27,865 nucleotides of DNA, taken from positions 1 to 27,865 of the forward strand of contig JAMCQI010000045.1 of assembly GCA_023381515.1 (NCBI GenBank). The letters are read 5' to 3'. This document shows positions 1 to 7,610 of this stretch, one piece after another. The notes beneath the pieces were generated by a model. It worked only from the letters and a program-made list of their open reading frames with translations, made no database searches and was not told the origin of the DNA. Numbering within the stretch: position 1 is the first letter of the stretch; the number at the start of each line of letters is the position of its first letter. Source of the stretch: Chloroflexota bacterium (GTDB lineage Bacteria; Chloroflexota; Anaerolineae; UBA4142). Both the position numbers and the translations under genes were made by a program.

Positions 1-82
1 GCATCGCCGCCAGTATATCGCAAAGCTGGGCGCGGCGCAAACCAGCGGACGCCTGCGCGGCCTTTGCTTATCCCTGGATTTC
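1..82. repeat. Left arm of perfect 82-bp inverted repeat
   Basis: Bases 1-82 are the exact reverse complement of 313-394, with 230 bp between the arms. The left arm starts at base 1, so its true outer limit is unknown. The right arm is the natural upstream region and first codon of the glycosyltransferase at 391, while the left arm interrupts a response regulator. This pattern fits a fold-back chimera at a contig end better than a biological element. Confidence 0.95.
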
Positions 83-283
83 CAGAAATACGTCGATGCC
101 GGACCGATCGGGGAGGAAAATGTCGGCGATCAGAATTTCGAACGCCTCGCGGCGCGCGAGATCGACCGCTTGCGCGCCAGTGGCGGCAGCCTGAACGTGG
201 TAGCCCGCGTCGACCAGAACTTGAGCGGTCTGTTCGCGGGTTTCGAGGTGGTCTTCCAGCAGGAGGATGCGCTCGTGCGGCAT
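68..283 (-). CDS. Response regulator receiver domain, truncated by the inverted repeat
   Basis: The 71-residue product starts MPHERILLLEDH and contains LIADIFLPDRSG. These are the acidic pocket (E10, D11) and the phospho-acceptor Asp of a CheY-like receiver domain; the family normally needs about 115-120 residues. The reading frame is convincing as far as DVFLE. It then enters the left arm of the inverted repeat and stops after IQG at 68-70. Authentic sequence therefore probably covers only 83-283, and the TAA is likely artificial. The gene is divergent from the glycosyltransferase at 391. Any output domain (DNA-binding, HD-GYP or other) and any partner kinase lie outside the window. Confidence 0.8.
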   Translation of the reverse strand: MPHERILLLEDHLETREQTAQVLVDAGYHVQAAATGAQAVDLARREAFEILIADIFLPDRSGIDVFLEIQG

Positions 284-312
284 TTCGGACCCTATCCAAC
301 GCTAGTATATCA

Positions 313-394
313 GAAATCCAGGGATAAGCAAAGGCCGCGCAGGCGTCCGCTGGTTTGCGCCGCGCCCAGCTTTGCGATATACTGGCGGCGATGC
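313..394. repeat. Right arm of perfect 82-bp inverted repeat
   Basis: This arm pairs base for base with 1-82. It holds the intergenic DNA before the glycosyltransferase and its ATG at 391. The repeat ends inside that ATG-proximal sequence simply because the window begins there. Confidence 0.95.
355..383 (+). promoter_or_regulatory. Possible promoter of the exopolysaccharide cluster, leaderless start
   Basis: TTGCGC (355-360), a 17-base spacer and TATACT (378-383) resemble a sigma70-type promoter. The -10 box ends only 7 bases before the ATG at 391 and no Shine-Dalgarno sequence precedes that ATG. If the promoter is real, the transcript would begin at or next to the start codon. The -35 match is modest. 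Confidence 0.35.
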
Positions 395-1491
395 CACAGG
401 CGGCTGCGAAAAAGATTGCGCTGGTCTTTAGCTGGCTCAACCAGTACGGCGGCGCCGAGCGCGTTCTGGAGGCGGCTCACGACCTGTTCCCCACGGCGCC
501 CGTTTTTACTTCGACCTATTGGCCCGCCGCGATGCCGGCGGCTTATCGTTCCTGGGACATTCGCGTTTCGTTTCTAGACCGGCTGCCCCTCGCCCGGCAC
601 AATCAGCGCTTGCTGCTCCCGTTCTATCCGCTCGCCTTTGAGTCGCTCGACCTGCGCGGTTACGATCTCATTCTCAGCATCACGAGCGCATTCGCGCACG
701 GGGTCCGCGTGCCGCCCGGAGGCCAGCATGTTTGCTACTGCCTCACTCCCGCGCGTTTTCTATGGAACTACGACGATTATGTCGAGCGGGAGCAGATCGG
801 GCGGGTGCCGCGAGCACTGCTCCCTCTCTTCGTCGCGCGACTGAGAGAATGGGACCGCCGGGCGGCGGACCGCGTCAGCCGTTTTGTGGCGATCTCGCAA
901 TTGGTGCGCGAGCGGATCGCCCGGCACTATGCCCGCGACTCGGTGATCCTGCATCCGCCGGTCGACGTCGACCGTTTTCAGGTCTCGACGGCGCGCGGTG
1001 ACTATTTTCTCGTCCTATCGCGCCTCGTCCCGTACAAGAGGATCGACCTCGCCGTGCGAGCCTTCAACGAGCTGGGGCTGCCGCTCGTCATCGCCGGGGA
1101 TGGACGCGATCGGGCGCGGCTGGAAAAGCTGGCCAGGACGAACGTCCGGTTTCTCGGCCGGGTGGAGGATGAGACCGCGCGAGACCTGCTGTCCCGCTGC
1201 CGGGCGTTCTTGTTCCCGGGCGTGGAGGATTTCGGCATCACGCCGCTCGAGGCGAACGCCTGCGGCAAGCCCGTGATCGCCTTTGCGGGCGGCGGCGCGC
1301 TGGAGACGATCGTCGCCGGCGTTTCCGGCGAATTCTTCCGCGAGCCCTCTCCCGAATCGCTCGCCGCGGCGGTCCAAGCGTTCAACGACTTTAAGTATGA
1401 CCCGGCGACGGTCCGCGCGTGCGCTGATCGGTTCGGGGCAGATGTCTTCAAAGACCGGTTACGTCGTTTGGTCGACGAATCGCCGAATTGA
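391..1491 (+). CDS. GT4-family glycosyltransferase (GT-B fold)
   Basis: This 366-residue cytosolic or membrane-associated glycosyltransferase probably adds a sugar from a nucleotide-sugar donor to a lipid-linked polysaccharide intermediate. The N-terminal acceptor lobe begins KKIALVFSWLNQYGGAER, with the glycine-rich turn typical of GT4 enzymes. The C-terminal donor lobe contains ILHPPVDVDRF, YFLVLSRLVPYKR, IAGDGRDR and GVEDFGITPLEANACGKP; the last is the E-x7-E type nucleotide-sugar motif. ATG 391 is preferred over the in-frame TTG at 355 because homology-like sequence begins with MPQAAAKK. It is followed 97 bp later by the chain-length genes, so it is probably the first gene of the exopolysaccharide cluster. 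Donor and acceptor cannot be told from sequence. Confidence 0.88.
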   Translation: MPQAAAKKIALVFSWLNQYGGAERVLEAAHDLFPTAPVFTSTYWPAAMPAAYRSWDIRVSFLDRLPLARHNQRLLLPFYPLAFESLDLRGYDLILSITSAFAHGVRVPPGGQHVCYCLTPARFLWNYDDYVEREQIGRVPRALLPLFVARLREWDRRAADRVSRFVAISQLVRERIARHYARDSVILHPPVDVDRFQVSTARGDYFLVLSRLVPYKRIDLAVRAFNELGLPLVIAGDGRDRARLEKLARTNVRFLGRVEDETARDLLSRCRAFLFPGVEDFGITPLEANACGKPVIAFAGGGALETIVAGVSGEFFREPSPESLAAAVQAFNDFKYDPATVRACADRFGADVFKDRLRRLVDESPN

Positions 1492-1588
1492 GGGTCGGTG
1501 GGTATCGCCGGCCGGGCGGCCGCCGGCAAGTTCTGCGGGTCCCGGATCGCCGGTCGGGCCGCCCACGAGTTGATCCGCTGGAGTTGTC

Positions 1589-2290
1589 ATGGAACTAGGT
1601 GAGTACGCGCGAATCATCTGGCGCTATCTTGGGCTGATCGTCGGGCTGGCGATCGTCGTCGGGCTGGGGAGTTGGGTCTTTCGGCCGCGGCCGGCGCCGG
1701 TGTATCAGGCGACGGTCCGCTTTACCATCGGCGTGAACGCTCCGCCGGCGCGCGACGTCACCGGTTACGATCCGATCCTCACGGCCTACCAGGCCTCGGA
1801 GTACATCCGCGACGATTTCGTGGAATTGATCCCGAGCGATACGTTTGCGGATGACGTGAACGCGGAGCTTGCCAGCATGGGGGACGCCGGCATCAAGATC
1901 GGCAAAGGCAACCTCTCGGCGGCCGTGGAAAAGCAGCACCGTCTGATGTCGATGACGGTGACCTGGAACGAGCCGGCGCAGGCGCAGCAGATCGCGAATG
2001 CGGCGGTCAAGAACCTGAGCGACAACAACGCCAAGTATTTCGCCCAGTTGGGGTCCGCCGGCGCAGCGGTCACCGTCGTCGACCAGCCGTCGGTCGCGGA
2101 GGTGGGTGCGTCGCTCCGGGAGCGCCTGGACATTCCGATACGCGTTTTGATCGCGCTCCTGGCCGGCATCGCGCTCGCATTCGTGCTCGACTATCTCGAC
2201 GATTCGGTCCGCGACGGCCGGGACGCGGAGGCGCTGGGACTGCGTGTGATCGCCGAGATTCCGCGGCCGCGCCGCCGCTGGGGCGCGTGA
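1589..2290 (+). CDS. Wzz/YveK-type polysaccharide chain-length determinant
   Basis: The 233-residue protein has the Wzz topology: a short cytoplasmic N-terminus (MELGEYARIIWRYLG), a transmembrane helix at about 13-30, an extracytoplasmic alpha/beta region, and a second transmembrane helix at about 184-202 (IPIRVLIALLAGIALAFVL). A cytoplasmic tail follows with LDDSVRDGRDAEALGLRVIAEIP, the conserved segment that normally leads into the BY-kinase domain. Such proteins set polymer length and activate a cytoplasmic tyrosine kinase. A GGAG sequence lies about 7 bases before the ATG. The tail ends in a basic run (RPRRRWGA). It is the first of two paralogous chain-length proteins. Confidence 0.85.
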   Translation: MELGEYARIIWRYLGLIVGLAIVVGLGSWVFRPRPAPVYQATVRFTIGVNAPPARDVTGYDPILTAYQASEYIRDDFVELIPSDTFADDVNAELASMGDAGIKIGKGNLSAAVEKQHRLMSMTVTWNEPAQAQQIANAAVKNLSDNNAKYFAQLGSAGAAVTVVDQPSVAEVGASLRERLDIPIRVLIALLAGIALAFVLDYLDDSVRDGRDAEALGLRVIAEIPRPRRRWGA

Positions 2291-2372
2291 GGCTGCCCGG
2301 ACGCGCCGTTTTTTCCCGGATCGCCTGACCTATGGTAAAATGCCCGGCGCATTCGGGAGTGAGGAGACGAAC

Positions 2373-3122
2373 ATGCAGTTGCAGGATTATGCGCGCGTGC
2401 TTTGGAAGCGCGGTTGGATCATCCTTCTGCTGGCGGTGCTGACCGCCGGCAGCGCCTACGTTTTCAGCAAATTGCAGACGCCGATCTACAGTTCCACCGT
2501 GACCCTCAGCGCCGTGCCGGCGCGCCCTTCGGATTACGGACAGACGCTCGCCATCAAAAACCTCCTGCGGAACTATGTCCAGCAGATGCAGTCCCCCAAC
2601 ATTACGCAGCAGGTGATCGACAAGCTCCAGCTGGATGTGACGCCGGACAAGTTCGACAGCGAGCTCAATTTCAACGCCGACGAATCGACGCTCCTCATTA
2701 CGATCGAAGCGCGGCACCCCAATCCGGCCGTGGCCGCCATGATGGCGCAGACGCTCGCCGAGACGTTTTTCTCGACGCATAATCAGGAAAACCTTCAGAT
2801 CGACCAGCAGGACCGCATCCTGGTCAACATCCTGCGGAACGCGAGTTCGCCCGTCATCTTTTCGCCCAAGACCTCGGTCAACACGCTCGCGGGCGCCATC
2901 CTCGGTGGGCTGATCGGCGTTCTGATCGTCTTTGTTTTGGAATGGCTGGAGTCCGACGTCGTGCGCACTTTGGAAGACGCCGAGCGTTACATCGGCGTCA
3001 CCGTCCTGGGCTCGATTCCATCGATGGGCGACAAAGGGCCGAACGGCTCCCACGCCCGCGCCCACGCGCAGCCCGCCCATGCCAAGCCCGCGGTCTGTCC
3101 GCACTGCGGCAATCCGATCTGA
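2373..3122 (+). CDS. Second Wzz/YveK-type chain-length protein, with C-terminal CPHCG motif
   Basis: This 249-residue paralogue of the preceding protein starts MQLQDYARVLWKRGW. It has a first transmembrane helix at about 16-34, an extracytoplasmic domain, a second helix near residues 172-192 (GAILGGLIGVLIVFVLEWL), and the juxtamembrane segment LEDAERYIGVTVLGSIPSM. ATG 2373 is chosen over ATG 2340 because a strong Shine-Dalgarno (GAGGAG, 2361-2366) precedes it and homology begins there. The tail is odd: a His/Ala-rich stretch followed by VCPHCGNPI, half of a zinc-ribbon knuckle at the extreme C-terminus. Its lone Cys pair could bind metal only by dimerising or with a partner. Confidence 0.87.
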   Translation: MQLQDYARVLWKRGWIILLLAVLTAGSAYVFSKLQTPIYSSTVTLSAVPARPSDYGQTLAIKNLLRNYVQQMQSPNITQQVIDKLQLDVTPDKFDSELNFNADESTLLITIEARHPNPAVAAMMAQTLAETFFSTHNQENLQIDQQDRILVNILRNASSPVIFSPKTSVNTLAGAILGGLIGVLIVFVLEWLESDVVRTLEDAERYIGVTVLGSIPSMGDKGPNGSHARAHAQPAHAKPAVCPHCGNPI

Positions 3123-3183
3123 CTCGAGACGGCCGCCTTGTTCCAGGTCGTGCGTCTTACGAAAGCTGATTCCCGGAGTTGAA

Positions 3184-3873
3184 ATGCCTGACGATCGAAT
3201 ATCGACCTTGATCACGATCACCCACCCGCGCTCGCCGATCAGCGAAGCGTTCCGCACGTTGCGGACCAATCTCGAATTCACGAGCCTCGACAAGCCCATC
3301 CGCTCGATGGTCGTCACGTCGCCCGAGCCCGAAGAAGGCAAGTCGACGACGCTGGCGAACCTGGCGGTGACGATCGCCCAAGCCGGCAGCCAAGTCATCC
3401 TGGTCGACTGCGACCTGCGACGCCCGTCACTCCACCAGATCTTCGACGCACGCGCCGCGCCGGGATTCACCGACATGATGCGCGACGACGCGTTGATGCA
3501 GAACCCGCCGCTGCAGGATACGGGCATTGCCAATTTGCGCCTGCTGACCAGCGGGACGATTCCTCCCAACCCGTCCGAGCTCCTCGCCTCGCGACGCATG
3601 AGCGATCTGATCGTCGCCCTGCAGAAGCACGCGGACATGGTCCTGTTCGACGCGCCACCGGTGATCGCCGTGACCGACGCGGCGGTCCTCGCCTCCAAGG
3701 TGGACGCCGCGCTTCTCGTCGTCAGCGCCGGCAAGACCAAGCGCGACCACGCCAAAAAGGCCAAGGCGCTGCTGGAGAAGGTAAACGCCCGTCTGGTCGG
3801 GACCGTGCTCAACAACGTCAAGGGCGACGCCGGCCTCAACCAATACTATTCGAGCGAGGAAAAGCCGGCGTGA
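3184..3873 (+). CDS. CpsD/CapB-type tyrosine-protein kinase (BY-kinase)
   Basis: The 229-residue P-loop ATPase is the detached cytoplasmic kinase partner of Wzz-type proteins. It cycles polymer export by autophosphorylation on C-terminal tyrosines. Visible motifs are Walker A SPEPEEGKST (about 46-55), Walker A' VILVDCDLRRP (71-81), and Walker B MVLFDAPPV (152-160). The conserved N-terminal SPISEAFRTLRTNLEF is the helix that contacts the activator protein. The tyrosine cluster is minimal, a single YY in LNQYYSSEEKPA. In the P-loop, E51 stands just before G52-K53, where Gly or Ala is commoner. ATG 3184 has GGAG upstream. Placement directly after two chain-length genes supports the role. Confidence 0.9.
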   Translation: MPDDRISTLITITHPRSPISEAFRTLRTNLEFTSLDKPIRSMVVTSPEPEEGKSTTLANLAVTIAQAGSQVILVDCDLRRPSLHQIFDARAAPGFTDMMRDDALMQNPPLQDTGIANLRLLTSGTIPPNPSELLASRRMSDLIVALQKHADMVLFDAPPVIAVTDAAVLASKVDAALLVVSAGKTKRDHAKKAKALLEKVNARLVGTVLNNVKGDAGLNQYYSSEEKPA

Positions 3874-3948
3874 GGAACGGGTCCGGCGGTCCGCGGGCGT
3901 TCCCGGCCTCGCCGGCGACGATCCGGTCCTGACGGCGGAAAGGGGCTA

Positions 3949-5016
3949 ATGAAGGGTCTCATTCTCTCCGGCGGCAAAGGCACGCGCTTGCGCCCGTTCA
4001 CCTATACGGGGGCCAAGCAATTGGTGCCGGTCGCGAACAAGCCGGTGTTGTTTTACGCAATCGAAGACCTGGTCGAAGCCGGCATTACCGAGGTCGGCAT
4101 CGTCATTAGCCCGGATACCGGCGAGCAGGTCAAAGCGGCAGTGGGGGACGGTTCGCGGTTCGGCGCGCGCGTCCACTACGTCGTGCAGGACGCGCCGCGG
4201 GGGATCGCGCACGGCATCCAGATCGCACGCGAGTTCGTCGGAGAGGACAAGTTCGTCCTGTTCCTGGGAGACAACTTTATCCGGGACGGTATCGTCAAGC
4301 AAGTTCACGCGTTCCGCGATCACGATATGAACGCGCAAATCATCCTCTATCGCATGGAGGACCCCAGCTCGATGGGCGTGGCGGTGCTGGACGACGACGG
4401 TCGGGTAGCGCGGCTGGTCGAAAAGCCCAAGCAGTTCGTCTCGCCGTACGCCGTCATCGGCATCTACATGTTCGACCCGCACGTCTTCGAGGCGGTCGAC
4501 GCGATCAAGCCATCGGCGCGAGGTGAGCTGGAGATCACGGACACGATCCAGTTCCTGGTCGACCGCAAGCTGAACGTCCGCGCCCATTTGCTCGACGGCT
4601 GGTGGATCGATACCGGGAAAATGTCGGACATCCTGGAAGCCAACCGCCTGGTCCTGGACGTGCTGCAGGCCCGGAACGAAGGCCAGGTGGACGCGGCTTC
4701 GAGGATCGAAGGACGCGTGACGCTGCAAAAGGACGCCGTGGTCGTGAACAGCACGATCCGCGGACCGGCCATCATCGGCGAGCGCACGCGGATCGAGCAT
4801 GCCTTCGTGGGGCCGTACACCTCCATCCACAACGACTGCGTCATCCAGGACTGCGAGGTGGAGCACAGCGTCGTCCTGGAAAACAGCCGGATCGTCAACG
4901 CGCCGGCGCGCATTGCCGACAGCCTGATCGGCCGGAACGTCGTCGTCGGCCGGGCTGAGGGGCACACTAAAACGCTGAACATGATGATCGGCGATTTCAG
5001 TAAGGTTGGACTTTAG
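3949..5016 (+). CDS. rmlA: Glucose-1-phosphate thymidylyltransferase, long form
   Basis: The 355-residue enzyme should make dTDP-glucose from dTTP and glucose-1-phosphate, the first step of dTDP-rhamnose and related sugar synthesis. The N-terminal nucleotidyltransferase signature is LSGGKGTRLRPFTYTGAKQLVPVANKPV (residues 6-33 region), with the metal-site LFLGDNF and the sugar-site VEKPKQFVSPYAVIGIYMFD further on. Residues from about 245 form a left-handed beta-helix-like region of hexad repeats (for example ARIEG, TIRGPAIIGERTRIEH). That marks the long RmlA subfamily rather than the short E. coli type. An AAAGGGG Shine-Dalgarno precedes the ATG. The stop lies 22 bp before rmlB, so co-transcription is likely. 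A related sugar nucleotidyltransferase specificity cannot be excluded. Confidence 0.9.
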   Translation: MKGLILSGGKGTRLRPFTYTGAKQLVPVANKPVLFYAIEDLVEAGITEVGIVISPDTGEQVKAAVGDGSRFGARVHYVVQDAPRGIAHGIQIAREFVGEDKFVLFLGDNFIRDGIVKQVHAFRDHDMNAQIILYRMEDPSSMGVAVLDDDGRVARLVEKPKQFVSPYAVIGIYMFDPHVFEAVDAIKPSARGELEITDTIQFLVDRKLNVRAHLLDGWWIDTGKMSDILEANRLVLDVLQARNEGQVDAASRIEGRVTLQKDAVVVNSTIRGPAIIGERTRIEHAFVGPYTSIHNDCVIQDCEVEHSVVLENSRIVNAPARIADSLIGRNVVVGRAEGHTKTLNMMIGDFSKVGL

Positions 5017-5038
5017 GCGGAGACGACAAGGCGAGCGT

Positions 5039-6046
5039 ATGCAGAATCTGTTGGTGACCGGCGGCGCCGGTTTTATCGGCTCGAATTTCGTTCACTATGT
5101 TCTCCAAAAGCATCCGGACTATGCGACCGTCGCCTTCGACAAGCTGACCTATGCCGGCAATCTGGACAATCTACGCGACGTGCAGGATCACCCGCGCTAC
5201 GCGTTCGTCCGCGGGGACATTTGCGACGCGGCGGCGGTCGACCACGTGATTCGCGACCACAAGATCGACACGATCGTCAACTTCGCCGCCGAGACTCACG
5301 TCGACCGGTCCATCATGGACGCCGGCGCATTCATCCAGACGGACGTCTACGGGACGTACGTCCTTCTGGAAGCATCCAGGAAATTCGGGCTGCGCTACCA
5401 TCAGGTCGGCACGGACGAGGTCTACGGCTGGGTCGAGCGCGGCTCGTCCAAGGAAACGGACGGGCTCGCCCCGCGCAGCCCGTACGCGGCCAGCAAAGCC
5501 GGCGCCGACCTCCTGATCCAGGCGTACGTCGTCACCCACCACGTGCAGGCGACCGTGACGCGGGGTGCCAACAACATCGGCCCCCTGCAGTATCCCGAAA
5601 AGGCGGTGCCGCTGTTCGTGACGAACGCGATCGACGATCTCCCTCTGCCGCTGTACGGCGACGGCCGGCAGCAGCGCGATTACCAGTTCGTGATGGACCA
5701 CTGCGAAGCGATCGATCTCGTTCTGCACAAGGGGGCGATCGGCGAGGCCTACAACGTCGGCACCGGTCACGAGATGTACAACGTCGATATGGCGCGGCAG
5801 ATCCTCAAACTGCTCGATAAACCCGAGTCGCTCATCCAGTACGTCGCCGATCGCCCCGGGCACGATCGACGCTACTCGCTCGACGTCGGCAAGCTTCGCC
5901 GGTTGGGGTGGGCGCCGGCGCACACGTTTGAGGAGGCGCTTGAAAAGACGGTCAAGTGGTACGTCGAGAACGAGTGGTGGTGGCGCAAGCTCAAAAGCGC
6001 CGAATACCAGGAGTACTATCGCAAACAGTACGTCGAGCGCAAATGA
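5039..6046 (+). CDS. rmlB: dTDP-glucose 4,6-dehydratase
   Basis: The 335-residue short-chain dehydrogenase/reductase-type enzyme converts dTDP-glucose to dTDP-4-keto-6-deoxyglucose, using bound NAD. The Rossmann motif is VTGGAGFIGSN (6-16). The catalytic YxxxK is Y149-AAS-K153 in SPYAASKAGAD. The dehydration residues TDE of GTDEVYG are at 125-127, and NFAAETHVDRS (81-91) is the RmlB signature. ATG 5039 is used because the product then starts directly with the beta strand MQNLLVTGG; an in-frame ATG at 5006 would overlap rmlA. RmlC and RmlD are not in the window, so the final sugar (rhamnose or other) is not known. The gene ends 18 bp before a terminator hairpin. Confidence 0.93.
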   Translation: MQNLLVTGGAGFIGSNFVHYVLQKHPDYATVAFDKLTYAGNLDNLRDVQDHPRYAFVRGDICDAAAVDHVIRDHKIDTIVNFAAETHVDRSIMDAGAFIQTDVYGTYVLLEASRKFGLRYHQVGTDEVYGWVERGSSKETDGLAPRSPYAASKAGADLLIQAYVVTHHVQATVTRGANNIGPLQYPEKAVPLFVTNAIDDLPLPLYGDGRQQRDYQFVMDHCEAIDLVLHKGAIGEAYNVGTGHEMYNVDMARQILKLLDKPESLIQYVADRPGHDRRYSLDVGKLRRLGWAPAHTFEEALEKTVKWYVENEWWWRKLKSAEYQEYYRKQYVERK

Positions 6047-6064
6047 CCGAGGACGAACAAACAA

Positions 6065-6095
6065 AACCGGGTGCATGTGACTGAACCCGGTTCTG
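6065..6095 (+). terminator. Terminator of the exopolysaccharide cluster
   Basis: AACCGGGT (6065-6072) pairs with ACCCGGTT (6085-6092) around a 12-base loop. CTGCTATTTTA follows, a weak T tract. It lies 18 bp after the rmlB stop. Confidence 0.55.
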
Positions 6096-6474
6096 CTATT
6101 TTAGGCTCGAAACGGGACCCTGCAACTGATTCGTCCCCCAATCACGTCGTGTGCCGTGCTTCTTTACTCCCCGGAATTCTGCTGAACACCCACACCCTTG
6201 TCCAGATTCGCATTGCTGCGGAATAGGCTCAAGACGACGAGCGTCCTGGACTGAAGATACTTGTTGCGCCCCCGCCACATCAACGTACCTCGGCATTTCG
6301 AAAGCTCCTCGCTCGGAAACGTGAGTGCCCTCACTAGGCCGCGCCGCGAGAGAGACAGTGATCCTCGAAAACGAGAAGGCCGTCCCAGGGGGACGGCCCA
6401 TGAAATGGTACCAAGGGATCAGGAGTATTTCCGAGACTAGAGCGACTCAGCGGCCAGCTCGTTTCAGCGGGCAA
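6096..6474. other. Intergenic region between convergent transcripts
   Basis: No convincing gene is visible here; open frames on both strands are short and lack recognisable sequence. Apart from a reverse-strand terminator hairpin at 6378-6398, nothing stands out. Confidence 0.6.
6378..6398 (-). terminator. Reverse-strand terminator hairpin
   Basis: GGCCGTCCC (6378-6386) and GGGACGGCC (6390-6398) form a perfect 9-bp stem with a 3-base loop. Read on the reverse strand it is followed by TTCTCGTTTT. It lies about 80 bp past the end of the disrupted membrane-protein gene and probably ends that transcript. Confidence 0.55.
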
Positions 6475-6625
6475 CTAACCCCGTCTCGCATTGTTGTATG
6501 GCCCCACCTCTATCGATAAGTTGATATTGCCAGGTAGGCCTGGATTAGATCCAACAAGCAAGGTAGCTAGGATTACGAACGGATAACTAAACACAACCAG
6601 CAATCCCCAATAGGTTGTTTCCCTG

Positions 6626-6630
6626 CTTAG
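6626..6630. repeat. Left copy of target-site duplication CTTAG
   Basis: CTTAG directly abuts the left terminal repeat, and the same five bases abut the right one at 7997-8001. Deleting one copy restores the interrupted reading frame, which supports a 5-bp duplication. Confidence 0.75.
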
Positions 6631-6654
6631 TCTTTGGCCGAAAATAACTTGTAC
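6631..6654 (+). repeat. Left terminal inverted repeat of the IS
   Basis: These 24 bases match the reverse complement of 7973-7996 with two mismatches (positions 2 and 7). The inner 17 bases, CCGAAAATAACTTGTAC, are identical. The repeat lies just beyond the transposase stop. Confidence 0.85.
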
Positions 6655-6659
6655 GCTTG

Positions 6660-7610
6660 CTAGCGAACCTTGGTTCGCGGTTGAATCGTGTAGTTGTACT
6701 TGGGTAAGACGCGGCGACGGCCGAATTGAACCTGGGCCTTTTGCTCCTGGGTCACCTTCAGGCCGGTCGCATACTCGCTCGGGTCCAGTCGGGCACGACA
6801 GCGCAACCCCGACTCGGTTCGGGTCGTCCGGATGAACTTTAACACGGTCTCGAAACTGCAGAGCGGCTGCCCGGCCCAATTGCCGCTGATCGGACTGAAC
6901 AATCGATGCTCGACCGGATTCCATTTCGAGGCACTGGTCGGATAGTGCGTCACGGTGATCGTTAGCCCGAACTCATTCGCGAGCGCTTGCAGACCGACTT
7001 TCCAGAGCCAGTTCCGATGGCCATTGGCGCCACCGCTATCGGCTTCAATCAGGAGTTCGTGGCAACCTGGATAGGCTTGACGACCCACGCCCAGCCACCA
7101 AGAGCGAATCGCGGCGACTGCAAACGCTGAGGTTTCATGGGATCGGCCGACCACGACGTAGCCTTCATTCCGTGCCAGGTCATAAATCCCATAGGGAACG
7201 GCCTTGCCCACGGCATCCTGCAGAAAGTCGGTGCTCAGCACCTCCAACGGGGCTTGCCGCCAGCTTCGGCCCGCGTTCTTGAAGAGACCGACCAGCTCTT
7301 TTTTCTTCGTATCTACGCTGATAACGGGCCAGCCCGCCTTCAGAAACTTGTGGCGCTGCCGGGCGATGTACCGCATCTGGCGGTCGCGTTCCGGATCATG
7401 ATGACGGCTCAGTCGCTTGCGATTCGCGCGCAAGGCATAGCGTTTGAGACGGAGCAATCGGGCGATGGTCGTCCGGCCAACTTTAAACTTGCGACGCAGG
7501 TGCCCAGTCAATTTGCGCAGCGTCTTGCGAGTCCACTTGAGCCCAGTGATCGGATCGCCGGCAGTGGCATCCGCTAGGAGTTCATCGAGAGCTACGAGAA
7601 TACCTGGCTG
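6660..7610 (-). CDS. ISAzo13-family transposase, C-terminal catalytic part (reached by -1 frameshift)
   Basis: This frame encodes the catalytic portion. Read from the slippery site it starts QPGILVALDELLADATAGDP and passes through TGLKWTRKTLRKL; the first start-like codon within it (TTG) begins only at 7511. DDE-type acidic residues are visible in VISVDTKKKE, LLIEADSGGANGHRNWLW and SKWNPVEHRLF. The end NYTIQPRTKVR is typical of the family. With the upstream frame it gives a 422-residue transposase, close to a normal full-length ISAzo13 protein. The RNase-H-like fold would cut and join the element ends. No good independent start lies before the conserved TGLKWTRKT block, so frameshifting (or prior mutation) is required to explain the arrangement. 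Confidence 0.88.
   Translation of the reverse strand, partial: QPGILVALDELLADATAGDPITGLKWTRKTLRKLTGHLRRKFKVGRTTIARLLRLKRYALRANRKRLSRHHDPERDRQMRYIARQRHKFLKAGWPVISVDTKKKELVGLFKNAGRSWRQAPLEVLSTDFLQDAVGKAVPYGIYDLARNEGYVVVGRSHETSAFAVAAIRSWWLGVGRQAYPGCHELLIEADSGGANGHRNWLWKVGLQALANEFGLTITVTHYPTSASKWNPVEHRLFSPISGNWAGQPLCSFETVLKFIRTTRTESGLRCRARLDPSEYATGLKVTQEQKAQVQFGRRRVLPKYNYTIQPRTKVR

Noticed and set aside
2070..3839. Long reverse-strand open frame of 589 codons
   Set aside because: It runs antisense to the chain-length and kinase genes and crosses their intergenic gaps. Its product is low-complexity with no recognisable motif, whereas the forward frames have clear families.
3946..4965. Reverse-strand open frame of 339 codons opposite rmlA
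   Set aside because: It is an antisense shadow of a high-GC gene; the Asp/Val/Arg-rich product is typical of such shadows.
5171..6076. Reverse-strand open frame of 301 codons opposite rmlB
   Set aside because: It is antisense to a clearly identified dehydratase, with shadow-like composition.
6096..6401. Reverse-strand open frame of 101 codons
   Set aside because: It contains the terminator hairpin within its start region, lacks a family resemblance and has no good ribosome binding site.
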